NCBI GenBank assembly: GCA_937926515.1
Contig: CALAZZ010000175.1
Coordinates: forward strand, 1-22,298
Direction: 5' to 3'
Length of the DNA: 22,298 nucleotides
From: an uncultured Bacteroidales bacterium
GTDB lineage: Bacteria; Bacteroidota; Bacteroidia; Bacteroidales; F082
In this document: in pieces, positions 1 to 8,798 of the stretch
Layout of the letters: the number at the start of each line of letters is the position of its first letter
Numbering within the stretch: position 1 is the stretch's first letter
Notes under the pieces: model-generated
Told to the model about the DNA's origin: nothing
What the model saw: only the letters and a program-made list of their open reading frames with translations
Database searches by the model: none
Made by a program: the position numbers and the translations under genes

Positions 1-82
1 AAAGAACAATATAATAATCAATTAATAATCAGTGGGTTTTAAGTGCCCACTACTGGTGTTGAACCAAAACCCAACACCACCA

Positions 83-904
83 ATGATAAAATCGCAGAAA
101 TGGTTATTGCCGTTTATTACTTTTATTTGCTGCATGGTTTATTCCCAATTGGAAAATAAGATTTTAGCTCAGTATCCGGCATCAACAGAAACGGTGATTG
201 AAACAATTCTTGAATCCGCTATAGCAATTCCACAAAGTCAAAACCCGGACAGCATGGTATTTGTAATGGTTGACCAGATGCCTGAGTTTCCGGGCGGAAT
301 GGAAGCCCTGAACAACTATCAGGTAAACCGTATTACCTATCCCGAAGAAGCCATACATAAAGGCATTGAAGGAACGGTATATTTAAACTTCATTATTGAA
401 AAGGACGGATCTGTTTCCAATGTAAATGTGCTTCGTGGCATTGGGGGAGGATGCGATGAGGAAGCGATTCGTGTGCTTGAATCCATGCCTGCTTGGGAAC
501 CTGGCTTACAAAAAGGCCAGCCGGTTCGCGTCTTGTTTAATATTCCAGTTCGATTTAAACTTCCTTTAGCTGAGGATGAAGTATTTACGTTGGTTGAAAC
601 AATGCCTCAATTTCCCGGTGGCTTTGAAGCGATGATGGAATTTGTCGCTAGGAACATTCAATACCCTGAAGAAGCACGGAGAAAAGGGATACAGGGCAGG
701 GTGTTCTCCAATTTCGTGATTGAAGCTGATGGATCGGTATCCAACATATCAGTTCTGCGAGGTATTGGAGGGGGATGCGATGAGGAGGCCATCCGGGTTA
801 TCGAATCCATGCCAAAGTGGACCCCTGGTGTGCAACGGGGAAAGCCGGTCAGGGTGGCTTTCAATCTTCCCATTCGATTTGCTCTGCCAACACCAAAGAA
901 ATAA
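83..904 (+). CDS. Exported protein with tandem TonB C-terminal domains
   Basis: The predicted protein has 273 residues. The N-terminus (MIKSQKWLLPFITFICCMVYS) is a signal peptide or membrane anchor. Two TonB C-terminal-type domains follow, at about residues 66-160 and 170-268. Both carry the family pattern MP-FPGG, YPEEA, KGI-G, DGSVSN, and a shared block RGIGGGCDEEAIRV followed by ESMP-W-PG and PVRV. In the TonB family this domain contacts the TonB box of outer-membrane receptors; in Bacteroidota it also occurs in many periplasmic proteins of unknown role. There is no proline-rich spacer, so a classic energy-transducing TonB is unlikely. An upstream GTG at 32 keeps the frame open, but the residues it adds are not signal-like, so the ATG at 83 is preferred. 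No Shine-Dalgarno is visible. The domain call is firm; the role is not known. Confidence 0.85.
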   Translation: MIKSQKWLLPFITFICCMVYSQLENKILAQYPASTETVIETILESAIAIPQSQNPDSMVFVMVDQMPEFPGGMEALNNYQVNRITYPEEAIHKGIEGTVYLNFIIEKDGSVSNVNVLRGIGGGCDEEAIRVLESMPAWEPGLQKGQPVRVLFNIPVRFKLPLAEDEVFTLVETMPQFPGGFEAMMEFVARNIQYPEEARRKGIQGRVFSNFVIEADGSVSNISVLRGIGGGCDEEAIRVIESMPKWTPGVQRGKPVRVAFNLPIRFALPTPKK

Positions 905-937
905 TTGATTCCTTTTTGATCTGATCAATTGTTTTAT
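903..937 (+). terminator. Weak A/T-rich hairpin after the TonB-domain gene
   Basis: Arms aattgat (903-909) and atcaatt (924-930) can pair and are followed by gttttatt. The left arm overlaps the stop codon. The stem is short and A/T-rich, so this is only a possible terminator. Confidence 0.3.
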
Positions 938-1038
938 TCAATCCGGAATTACCTAAATTCTTTTCCGTGTTTTACTGAAAACGATCAGAAATACCACCAA
1001 TATTAACTTTCCCGAAGGCTTGCTATTCACTATTTTCC

Positions 1039-1046
1039 TAAGTTTG
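1039..1046 (+). promoter_or_regulatory. Candidate -7 element (TAAGTTTG) for gdhA
   Basis: This is an exact match to the Bacteroidota -7 consensus TAnnTTTG, 56 bases before the gdhA ATG. No TTTG is seen at the expected -33 distance. It would give a leader of roughly 50 bases. Confidence 0.45.
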
Positions 1047-1102
1047 AAGGAGATTTCGAATTACAAAATCCATCAAACAAATCTTAATAAACATTTAGCA
1101 TT

Positions 1103-2458
1103 ATGTCAACAATTTATGAGAAAAAACTAAATGATTTCATGGCCAAGGTAATTGCCAAGAATCCCAGCGAAGTAGAATTTCACCAAGCTGTTCATGAGGT
1201 GGTAGAATCACTGATCCCTTTTATTGAGGAAAACCCCCAATACAGCGAGGCCAAAATTCTGGAACGTATGGTAGAACCTGAACGCGTGATCCTGTTCAGG
1301 GTTCCATGGGCCGATGATAAAGGCGAAGTACATATCAACAAAGGCTACCGCATCGAAATGAACAGTGCCATCGGGCCATACAAGGGCGGATTACGTTTCC
1401 ACCCCACGGTAAATCTTGGCATTCTCAAGTTCTTAGCTTTTGAACAAGTTTATAAGAATTCGCTTACCACACTGCCTATGGGTGGTGGCAAGGGCGGCTC
1501 TGATTTTGACCCCAAAGGAAAATCTGATTTTGAGGTGATGCGCTTCTGCCAAAGTTTCATGACCGAACTCTTCAGGCATATCGGTCCGAATACAGATGTG
1601 CCGGCTGGCGATATCGGTGTGGGCGGACGTGAAATTGGCTACCTGTTTGGTCAATACAAGCGACTGCGCAATGAGTTCACAGGCGTTCTCACCGGAAAAG
1701 GCATCGAATGGGGAGGCTCGCTGATACGGCCTGAAGCCACCGGATATGGTACAGTGTATTTTGCAGAAGAGATGTTGAAAACACGCAATGATAGCCTTAA
1801 AGGCAAAACAATTACCATTTCAGGATCGGGCAATGTGGCGCAGTATGCAACACAAAAGGCCAATGAATTTGGAGGCAAAGTGGTTACTTTAAGCGATTCA
1901 AACGGTTTTATTCATGATCCCGAAGGCATTGATGATGAAAAACTTGCCTATGTCATGCACCTCAAAAACATCAAACGTGGCCGAATTTCGGAGTATGTTG
2001 AAAAATATCCAAACGCAAACTATGTAGATGGAGAGCGGCCCTGGTCAGTTCCATGCGAAGTGGCCTTGCCATGTGCTACACAGAATGAGATCAACGAGGA
2101 AGAAGCCAGGATACTCATTAAGAACGGTTGCTTTGTCATATCAGAAGGTGCCAATATGCCTTCCACTCCCGAAGCTGTTGAAGTTTATCTTGAAAATAAA
2201 ATACTTTACGGACCCGGTAAGGCTGCCAATGCAGGTGGTGTTTCAACCTCAGGCCTGGAAATGACACAAAATTCAATGCGCATTTCCTGGACGCGTGAAG
2301 AAGTGGATGCCCGCTTACACACCATTATGAAAGACATTCATGAAACATGTGTAAAATACGGCAAACAGGAGGATGGCTTTATCAATTACGTAAATGGAGC
2401 AAATATTGGTGGATTTGTTAAGGTTGCCGATGCCATGCTGGCGCAGGGGCTTGTTTAA
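1103..2458 (+). CDS. gdhA: NADP-type glutamate dehydrogenase
   Basis: Hexameric-type glutamate dehydrogenase, 451 residues, the usual length for the bacterial ~50 kDa class. It interconverts 2-oxoglutarate plus ammonium and L-glutamate in the cytoplasm, linking nitrogen assimilation to the TCA cycle. Visible motifs are GPYKGGLRFHP (91-101), the active-site segment LPMGGGKGG with catalytic Lys130, PAGDIGVGGREIGY (167-180), RPEATGYG (209-216) and the dinucleotide-binding glycine motif SGSGNVAQYA (240-249). The segment LSDSNG after the second strand of that fold fits NADP-preferring members, but cofactor choice is inferred. The gene is monocistronic, with a candidate promoter at 1039 and a hairpin terminator at 2545. 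There is no Shine-Dalgarno. Confidence 0.97.
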   Translation: MSTIYEKKLNDFMAKVIAKNPSEVEFHQAVHEVVESLIPFIEENPQYSEAKILERMVEPERVILFRVPWADDKGEVHINKGYRIEMNSAIGPYKGGLRFHPTVNLGILKFLAFEQVYKNSLTTLPMGGGKGGSDFDPKGKSDFEVMRFCQSFMTELFRHIGPNTDVPAGDIGVGGREIGYLFGQYKRLRNEFTGVLTGKGIEWGGSLIRPEATGYGTVYFAEEMLKTRNDSLKGKTITISGSGNVAQYATQKANEFGGKVVTLSDSNGFIHDPEGIDDEKLAYVMHLKNIKRGRISEYVEKYPNANYVDGERPWSVPCEVALPCATQNEINEEEARILIKNGCFVISEGANMPSTPEAVEVYLENKILYGPGKAANAGGVSTSGLEMTQNSMRISWTREEVDARLHTIMKDIHETCVKYGKQEDGFINYVNGANIGGFVKVADAMLAQGLV

Positions 2459-2544
2459 GTAATGTTGGCTGGCAGCAATCAATATGATGTAAGTTGCAGT
2501 AAAATAATTTTGTGAATTGAGCAGGCATATTAATTGCCGACAGG

Positions 2545-2580
2545 GGGTTGTCTATTTCATCGCAGACAGCCCTTTTGTTT
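2545..2580 (+). terminator. Intrinsic terminator of gdhA
   Basis: Arms gggttgtct (2545-2553) and agacagccc (2564-2572) pair with one G-T pair and are followed by ttttgttt. It lies between convergent gdhA and the flavin-protein gene. The T-run is only on the gdhA side. Confidence 0.75.
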
Positions 2581-3040
2581 AATAACCAAATGCCCGGCCT
2601 TCCAGCTTTTCTGCTTTAACCTTGAAAACACAAACGTTTCGTATGGCGGGTTCGCTATACCGGTAATCCTCTTGGGTGTATTGATGCATGATAATATTGA
2701 GGGCATCTTCTTTTTCCTTCAGGTCTTCAACAAATTCCACCTTGCCGTAAAGCAATACCGAGCGGTATTTCATACTGTAGCTACAGGCAACTTCAATATT
2801 TTGCCAGCGCAACAGGTGGTCGGTGCTGAAAGCAACACATACTTGAGGATTCTTATTTAGGATATCGATTTTCTTGCCCTCAGGAGCTGCATGCAGATAC
2901 AACACCTTATCCTTAAAGCCGAAATTCATGTGCAGCACATATGGTTTTCCCTCTAGGTCCACCATCGCCAAACTACAAAACCGGCATTTTCGAATGATCT
3001 TTTCTATCTCAGGTTCAAAAGTAATTTTCCTGTTTTTCAT
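2579..3040 (-). CDS. Pyridoxamine 5'-phosphate oxidase family (Nim-like) flavin protein
   Basis: This 153-residue protein fits the small split-barrel FMN-binding family that includes nitroimidazole-resistance (Nim) proteins. Family landmarks are an N-terminal helix, CRFCSLAMVDLEGKPYV (19-35), MNFGF (38-42) and LYLHAAPEGKKIDIL (47-61), followed by NPQVCVAF (64-71) and YRSVLLYGKVEFVED (92-106). Members bind FMN or related cofactors and may reduce small molecules; the substrate here is unknown. Position 37 is His where many relatives have Pro. It is convergent with gdhA and its stop codon touches that gene's terminator tail. No clear promoter or Shine-Dalgarno is seen upstream. The family is confident, the activity is not. 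Confidence 0.88.
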   Translation of the reverse strand: MKNRKITFEPEIEKIIRKCRFCSLAMVDLEGKPYVLHMNFGFKDKVLYLHAAPEGKKIDILNKNPQVCVAFSTDHLLRWQNIEVACSYSMKYRSVLLYGKVEFVEDLKEKEDALNIIMHQYTQEDYRYSEPAIRNVCVFKVKAEKLEGRAFGY

Positions 3041-3178
3041 ATTAAGTTCGGGTATTTAGTTGATATCTGTGTACTTATTTGATGTATATGCAAGACAACA
3101 TCTGTAAAAGAATTTCATACCAAACCATACTGCATGTGCATGCTGTGGTGCTTTTTGCGAAAGATACAAAAAAACCCA

Positions 3179-5998
3179 TTAATATAAGGCGGACAGGCTG
3201 ACACTGAACAGAAACTCCAGTATCATATCATCATTACCTGTATAACTTAGGCGACCCCCAAGTGTTAACGGAAAGGGAAGGTTAAGAAAATGCCAGTCGC
3301 TGAGCAATTCTACACCATAAGAATATAACTCTGAATGATCTTGATTATACTTACCCATAAAATAATCACCAAAAAAACCTGCACGTATGCGTTGTAGTAA
3401 AAAGACAGTGGGTAGGTTTAGATCAGGATAAAAGATCGGAAACATATAGTCTGCCTTGAGTGACAAATTGTCGTTAAAAAACAATCCATGATAGCCCCGC
3501 GGGAAAGATATCATATTACCGAATCTCCATAAGCCGGGTTTCTGCCACTGATAAGCAGCATACAAACGAATGCCATGATGAGCCAAAAATCCCGGAACAA
3601 AGGTATTGCTGCCGATATAAAACTGCCCGGATGGCGCATCATCAAAAGCCGAATGCCGGTATCCAACCCTAATTACCTGTCCCCACTTAGGGTTCAGATC
3701 ACGTTTTGACATCCGTAATTGTGTGTAACCAATAAAATCGTATTCAAAAGCGTGTATCATCTCGCGGGCGAATTTCAATCCTACATCCTGATCCATCTTC
3801 CGGTTTACCTGACTATATTTCAACCCGGGCTGCAAACCACTAATCCACTTACCCCTTGTAAGGTTAAGCGGCACACGTAAGCCGAGGTTCCAGTCGGTTT
3901 GCCACCATTTAAGTTGGTAAAGCTCATCATCCAGCTTGGCTACATCTTTTCGTAAGCCTGTATTTAATTCGAAACCAATTGCAGGAAACAGACCCAGGTA
4001 TTCAAATTTAAGGCTGGAGGTGCCGGTTTGCTCATTCATATCAAACCGGTAACCAATTTCGGTAATGGCAGTACTCAAACTGTTTTGCGAAAGCAGGCTT
4101 AATCCCGGCCCAATATCCTGATTGTTTGTTGCTATGTAAAAGGGCGACCAGCTATGCAGATTGAACAGATTACGCATTTTGATATATGGTTCAATGGGAT
4201 ACAAACTGTCCGGAATAGCAGCTTCATCCAAATTATAGATGCTCATTCTGCTTAGCTGGTCAGCAAGAGGATAGGCATTATTATTCACTTGATTGAGGGA
4301 TAACCATAACAGTTCATCCAGCTTAGCTTCGACAATATGATATCCCGTGGAATGGTAATCTGCATAATAGAGACTCTTGCCATCATTGCTATGCACAGCG
4401 TCAGTTGCACCAAATGCAGAGGATGTGAGCTGATAAATCTCCCCGTCATCTATTCGTAAGGCATATATATTACTGATTCCTGACCAAGCCCCGTTCATGA
4501 TGATATGATCGTTGTTGACTGATGAAAGTGAAAAGTCAGTGAATGTGAATGGCATCAATTGCTCAACTTCAGACGTGATTGTATTAATCTTGAAAATAGA
4601 TTTTCCGTTTTGTGACACCACCGCAGTCACCACATGAAGCTGATCAGGCATCCAACAGGGCTTCTGAAAGAAAAGTTCAGCTGAACCATACCTAAATAGC
4701 TCTTCTCCACTATTCACATCCAACACAACGATGTAGTTTCTGCTGTCAACATCTGTTGAAGCCGCTACAATTTTCCTATTATCCATTGTCAAAGCAGGTG
4801 CAAACAACCTGCTTTTTGATGTCAACTGATTTATCTTACCGTTTTGCAGATTCCCGGTTTTGATTACTGCAAAATTTTGGTTTGACCATCGAATATCAGC
4901 CTGGAACTCACTCCAGACCACAAGGCTGTCAGTGGCTGACAACGCCTCACGAAATGCAGATCCGGGGGTAAAGATGATCTCTTCACCTGCATTGTTGATC
5001 CTAACAATACGCAATATATCATCAATCGAGCTTCTGATTGCAATAATGCTTCCATCGTTTAGGTGCTGCGGGTGACGGTATTCGGTATAATATTTTTTTT
5101 CAGGGCTTATGTTTCGCTGCGGTGTGTAGTCCAATGAATCATACTGGGCTTTCCAGATCTCATAAAGATCATACATGGTTTCCCGATAAAGGCGTTTTTT
5201 CCCTAAACCGCTTATTTGCCTGAGACCGTGTGAATATGGGTACAGCATCCAAGGCTTTTCGGCTACATTATTGAGTGCCCTTTCCCAAAGTATTGGTCCG
5301 TATTTAACCTTATTGTGTCCCACAATGAAATAACCCAGCTCATAAACATTCGGTGTATAATCTTTATAAGAGCCAAAATAAGCTTTATCATGCAGGTAAA
5401 ATCCTATCTCAAGCAACTGTGCACGAAGTCCGGCTTCGAACAATGGCTGTCGGCCTCTGCCACTGTTCCCAAGGGCAGTTTCGGTAACTACAGCATCGCC
5501 TTCAACAAAATAAAACGGTAGATATAAACCGAAAATACCTGCAACGATCTGTTCACCAAACAAATAGCCCATGCCCTTGGTAAATCCGGTATTGATTTTA
5601 CTGAGCTGGGCTATATGCCTTAGTTCATGAACGGCCAGCTGATGGTACCAAGGCTGTGCATAGCCATCCTGTGGTGGGGTATGATAGAGATCAACCCTGC
5701 GTGGTGCCCATGCTACAGTTGCGTTCGAAATCACACTACGGTTGTGTAATATAATGTCTGTTCGAGTGGAAGGTGCATCCAGATCAAATCGAACAGCATG
5801 ATAGCTGTCTTGAAGAATATTGGCAATCTTACGTGCTTGCTGTGCATAGTTATTGGGGAATATAAGCCTGAAATTTTCAGTACGGATCTGATTCCAGCGC
5901 AGGCTGGCCGGGTCTTGTCCTGACAGGTAATACTGAGCCTTAGCGTTCAATGCCAGAAACATTACCAGCATTATCAAAAGAAATAACCTTCTGTTCAT
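3179..5998 (-). CDS. Exported HExxH peptidase-like / beta-propeller / outer-membrane barrel protein
   Basis: The 939-residue protein begins with a signal peptide likely cleaved after AKA (residue 21). Residues ~23-300 resemble peptidase MA-like metallopeptidases: HELRH at 124-128 supplies the HExxH zinc motif, and FVEGDA, with Glu166, is a plausible third ligand. Residues ~320-600 look like TolB/WD40-like propeller blades (repeats such as SRLFAPALTMDNRKIVAA and GDAVHSNDGKSLYYAD-like strands). Residues ~640-939 have alternating aromatic strands of an outer-membrane barrel and end in LSALY. A surface or periplasmic protease/channel role is inference; no substrate is known. The start codon overlaps the stop of the upstream pseudouridine synthase gene (ATGA), implying translational coupling. 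Propeller and barrel limits are approximate. Confidence 0.82.
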   Translation of the reverse strand: MNRRLFLLIMLVMFLALNAKAQYYLSGQDPASLRWNQIRTENFRLIFPNNYAQQARKIANILQDSYHAVRFDLDAPSTRTDIILHNRSVISNATVAWAPRRVDLYHTPPQDGYAQPWYHQLAVHELRHIAQLSKINTGFTKGMGYLFGEQIVAGIFGLYLPFYFVEGDAVVTETALGNSGRGRQPLFEAGLRAQLLEIGFYLHDKAYFGSYKDYTPNVYELGYFIVGHNKVKYGPILWERALNNVAEKPWMLYPYSHGLRQISGLGKKRLYRETMYDLYEIWKAQYDSLDYTPQRNISPEKKYYTEYRHPQHLNDGSIIAIRSSIDDILRIVRINNAGEEIIFTPGSAFREALSATDSLVVWSEFQADIRWSNQNFAVIKTGNLQNGKINQLTSKSRLFAPALTMDNRKIVAASTDVDSRNYIVVLDVNSGEELFRYGSAELFFQKPCWMPDQLHVVTAVVSQNGKSIFKINTITSEVEQLMPFTFTDFSLSSVNNDHIIMNGAWSGISNIYALRIDDGEIYQLTSSAFGATDAVHSNDGKSLYYADYHSTGYHIVEAKLDELLWLSLNQVNNNAYPLADQLSRMSIYNLDEAAIPDSLYPIEPYIKMRNLFNLHSWSPFYIATNNQDIGPGLSLLSQNSLSTAITEIGYRFDMNEQTGTSSLKFEYLGLFPAIGFELNTGLRKDVAKLDDELYQLKWWQTDWNLGLRVPLNLTRGKWISGLQPGLKYSQVNRKMDQDVGLKFAREMIHAFEYDFIGYTQLRMSKRDLNPKWGQVIRVGYRHSAFDDAPSGQFYIGSNTFVPGFLAHHGIRLYAAYQWQKPGLWRFGNMISFPRGYHGLFFNDNLSLKADYMFPIFYPDLNLPTVFLLQRIRAGFFGDYFMGKYNQDHSELYSYGVELLSDWHFLNLPFPLTLGGRLSYTGNDDMILEFLFSVSLSALY

Positions 5999-6699
5999 TT
6001 CGTCAGCTGTATTTCTTTAAACAAATTCCAGGGTTTTTCGTCAGGCAAGGGTGCTACAATGTCAATAGGAGTCTGCTTTACCGGATGTATAAAATAAAGC
6101 TTCCAGGCATGCAAATTGATTGACCCATCAGAATTGGGACGTGCATAACCATATTTTACGTCGCCTCTTATAGGGCTTCCAATGGAGGCCAGCTGTGCCC
6201 TGATTTGGTGATGACGGCCAGTATGAAGCATAATTTCAAGAATATAAAAGCGCTCAGATTTTGCCAGGACCTTGTATGCCAATTTAGCAGGTTTAGCAGC
6301 CTTATCATCCGGTCGCCTCACATATGATTTGTTCTGTTTTTCGTTTTTTACAAGAAAATGCGTCAGTTCATCCTCGTCCAAAGGCGGCCTGTTTTGCACG
6401 ATAGCCAGATACCTTTTTTCTACTGACCTCTCCTTAACAAGTTGATTCATCCGGGTGAGACTTTTACCTGTTTTGGCAAACACCACAGCACCACTTACCG
6501 GTCTGTCAAGCCGGTGAACGAGACCCGTAAATACATTGCCGGTCTTGTTATAGGCCACCCTGATATATTCCCTGACTGTTTCGAGCAGGCTTATATCGCC
6601 GGTTTTATCACCCTGAACAATTTCAGAAGCTTTTTTATTTATAATAATCAAATGATTATCTTCATACAGAATACGTTCGGTCAGGTCAGACATTAGCAA
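5995..6699 (-). CDS. RluA-family RNA pseudouridine synthase
   Basis: This 234-residue enzyme should convert specific uridines in rRNA or tRNA to pseudouridine. Catalytic Asp65 lies in HRLDRPVSG (62-70), the RluA-family signature. Other family features are ILYEDNHLIIINK near the N-terminus, EKRYLAIV, and LHTGRHHQIRAQLASIGSPIRGD with a later LHAW. There is no N-terminal S4 domain, as in RluA/RluC-type short members. The target nucleotide cannot be assigned. Met1 and Met3 are both possible starts. It sits 39 bases after panB and its stop overlaps the next gene's ATG, so the three genes are probably co-transcribed. Confidence 0.93.
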   Translation of the reverse strand: MLMSDLTERILYEDNHLIIINKKASEIVQGDKTGDISLLETVREYIRVAYNKTGNVFTGLVHRLDRPVSGAVVFAKTGKSLTRMNQLVKERSVEKRYLAIVQNRPPLDEDELTHFLVKNEKQNKSYVRRPDDKAAKPAKLAYKVLAKSERFYILEIMLHTGRHHQIRAQLASIGSPIRGDVKYGYARPNSDGSINLHAWKLYFIHPVKQTPIDIVAPLPDEKPWNLFKEIQLTK

Positions 6700-6738
6700 A
6701 AAGAGGTAAATGAAAGAGCGGTAAGTGCCGATACAATT

Positions 6739-7560
6739 CTAATACTGTTCTCGTTCATTGGGAAAATCCGCAGTTTTCACATCATTGATGTATGAATAGA
6801 CCGATCCTTTAATCTCCTCATAAAGATTGTTGTAACGGCGCAAGAACCTTGGTGAAAATGATTGATTGATGCCTAGCATATCATGCAAAACGAGGACTTG
6901 CCCGTCAACCTGTGGCCCGGCACCTATTCCGATGGTGGGAATACGAACGGTTTGGGTGACCTCCGCAGCCAGGCTGGCAGGTATTTTTTCCAATACAATA
7001 CCAAAACAACCTGCCTGTTCCAGTATTTTTGCATCCTTGCGTAATTTTTCAGCTTCCTTTTCTTCGGTGGCGCGCACCACATAGGTGCCAAATTTGTTAA
7101 TGCTTTGAGGCGTGAGTCCCAAATGCCCAAGAATAGGAATGCCAGCACTCAAAATGCGGTCAATGGATTCCACTATCTCTTCTCCACCTTCCATTTTTAC
7201 GGCATTGGCGCCTGACTCTTTCATAATGCGAATAGCTGACTGCAAGGCTTCCTTGGAGTTACCCTGATAAGTGCCAAAAGGCATATCTACAACAACCAAG
7301 GCCCTTTTCACTGCCCTCATCACCGAGGAGCCATGATAGATCATTTCGTTTAAGGTGATTGGAAGGGTGGTTTTATGGCCGGCCATCACATTGGAGGCGC
7401 TATCGCCTACCAAAATTACATCAATGCCCGCTTCATCAAGTATTTTAGCCATCGAAAAATCATATGCGGTCAACATGGCGATCTTCTCACCTTTCAGCTT
7501 CATCTCCTGAAGCACATGGGTGGTTATTTTGGGGATATCATGTGAGGGATGCATGTGCAA
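6739..7560 (-). CDS. panB: 3-methyl-2-oxobutanoate hydroxymethyltransferase
   Basis: PanB transfers a hydroxymethyl group from 5,10-methylenetetrahydrofolate to 2-oxoisovalerate, giving ketopantoate, the first step of pantothenate/CoA synthesis in the cytoplasm. At 273 residues it is the normal length. Visible motifs are LVGDSASNVMAG with metal ligand Asp53, VVVDMPFGTY with Asp92, VKMEGG with Glu124, GHLGLTPQS (145-153), VLEKIP with catalytic Glu191, and IGIGAG (210-215). The first residues MHMHPSHDIP are variable; Met1 and Met3 are both possible. No panC or panD lies nearby. It leads the minus-strand operon, with a -7 promoter element at 7591-7598. Confidence 0.97.
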   Translation of the reverse strand: MHMHPSHDIPKITTHVLQEMKLKGEKIAMLTAYDFSMAKILDEAGIDVILVGDSASNVMAGHKTTLPITLNEMIYHGSSVMRAVKRALVVVDMPFGTYQGNSKEALQSAIRIMKESGANAVKMEGGEEIVESIDRILSAGIPILGHLGLTPQSINKFGTYVVRATEEKEAEKLRKDAKILEQAGCFGIVLEKIPASLAAEVTQTVRIPTIGIGAGPQVDGQVLVLHDMLGINQSFSPRFLRRYNNLYEEIKGSVYSYINDVKTADFPNEREQY

Positions 7561-7590
7561 ATCTTATTAATTTAACAAATAAATCACAGG

Positions 7591-7598
7591 CAAAGTTA
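7591..7598 (-). promoter_or_regulatory. Candidate -7 element (TAACTTTG) for the panB operon
   Basis: On the minus strand this reads TAACTTTG, an exact TAnnTTTG match, 30 bases from the panB ATG. No clear -33 TTTG is present. It lies in the 260-base divergent region between panB and the lipoprotein gene. Confidence 0.5.
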
Positions 7599-7740
7599 AG
7601 GGATAAATTCATTCATCATATGGAAGATAAAATTTGCCCATCTGTTGTAATCACCTTACTTTAGCAGCAGGATTGGAATTTCTTAGGAAGACACAACTGC
7701 TAAATCAATAATATAGTTGTAATTTTGTGCGTTGTTTTGC

Positions 7741-7768
7741 TTGATGGCTTTTATGCAGCATACATTTG
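7741..7768 (+). promoter_or_regulatory. Candidate promoter of the lipoprotein gene
   Basis: TTG (7741-7743), a 17-base spacer and TACATTTG (7761-7768) fit the Bacteroidota -33/-7 pattern; TTTG at 7736-7739 is an alternative upstream box. A second -7 match, TAATTTTG, lies at 7720-7727 without a good partner. An inverted repeat gatatg/catatc at 7768-7784 sits at the expected start site. Confidence 0.45.
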
Positions 7769-7820
7769 ATATGTACATCATATCGGCTATTCAAAGAGCC
7801 GAACATTTAATATTTTCCAA

Positions 7821-8798
7821 ATGATGAATAAATTGTTCAGGTTGATCCCTTTGTGTGTTGTGCTTCTGTTTGCATCCTGCAGTACAGATGTGGATAATTA
7901 TGCCGATTATAAGGATATCACAGTTGTGTACGGTCTCCTTGAATCCTCCAGCGACACCACATGGATTAAAATTAATAAAGCCTTTTTGGGCCCTGGAAAT
8001 GCTTTAATTATTGCAAAGGACCCCGACTCAAGTAATTATCAAACCAAGCTGGATGCCAGGCTCATTGGGCGTAGGGGAAGCACAGACCTTCCTGTAATCA
8101 TGCTGGATACCATTACGATACAAAATAAATTGCCTGGCGACTCCATCTTCTATTTTCCAAACCAGCTGATGTATTATGCCACCACCCAATTAGATCCGGC
8201 TGCAACATATCGGCTTGAAATAGCAAGGGGAACTGAAATCATACAGGCTGAAACAAATATCGTGCGGGACTTTCCAATTAACCTGCCGGTAAATCGTATT
8301 AATTTTCATCTCACCTCGGGAGGGCGTGTAACGTGGAACTCTGCAGTAAACGGTAAAAGATATGAAGTGAGGCTCCTGTTTCATTATAGAGAGCTTAGGC
8401 CAAACAGCCCCGACACAACATCCCACACCCTAAACTGGCGTTTGGGCACTTATACCTCCAATACCTTACAAGGAGGAGAAGGAATGGAAGCCCTCTATAT
8501 TGGCGATGATTTTTATAGCCGCCTTGGTGCACAGCTTGAGAACATCCTAAACGTAAAAAGATGGGCAGGCCCAGTTGATGTCGTCATTGCAACAGCTGCC
8601 GACGACCTGAACACCTATATTGAAGTCAATGCCCCCAGCAATAGCATTATTCAAGAGGTTCCTGAGTTTACCAATATTGAGAACGGTGTCGGAATCTTCT
8701 CGTCACGCTATACCAAAATAAAAAGATTGCAGCTCTCAGTGGGCAGTGAAATCAAACTTGTTGAAGACTATAATTGGGGATTTATAGTAAACAGGTAA
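7821..8798 (+). CDS. Lipoprotein of unknown function (possibly DUF4249-like)
   Basis: The 325-residue protein starts with a lipoprotein signal: hydrophobic LIPLCVVLLF followed by the lipobox FASC with lipidated Cys20. The mature part begins STDVDNYADYKDITVVYGLLESSSDTTWIKINKAFLG and is rich in predicted beta strands. This general plan (SCSTDV, then a strand with ITVVYGLL and DTTWIKIN) recalls the DUF4249 lipoproteins of Bacteroidota, but I cannot confirm membership. There is no SDEE-like export signal after the cysteine, so inner-leaflet or periplasmic placement is as likely as surface display. An ATGATG start gives two possible initiators (7821 or 7824). It has its own divergent promoter region and appears monocistronic. 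Confidence 0.8.
   Translation: MMNKLFRLIPLCVVLLFASCSTDVDNYADYKDITVVYGLLESSSDTTWIKINKAFLGPGNALIIAKDPDSSNYQTKLDARLIGRRGSTDLPVIMLDTITIQNKLPGDSIFYFPNQLMYYATTQLDPAATYRLEIARGTEIIQAETNIVRDFPINLPVNRINFHLTSGGRVTWNSAVNGKRYEVRLLFHYRELRPNSPDTTSHTLNWRLGTYTSNTLQGGEGMEALYIGDDFYSRLGAQLENILNVKRWAGPVDVVIATAADDLNTYIEVNAPSNSIIQEVPEFTNIENGVGIFSSRYTKIKRLQLSVGSEIKLVEDYNWGFIVNR

Noticed and set aside
32..82. GTG start giving a 17-residue extension of the TonB-domain protein
   Set aside because: The added residues are proline/cysteine-rich and would bury the signal peptide; the ATG at 83 gives a normal exported N-terminus.
3130..3141. gcatgtgcatgc inverted repeat downstream of the barrel gene
   Set aside because: Only a 5-bp stem with a 2-base loop and no T-run in the right place; not a credible terminator or operator.
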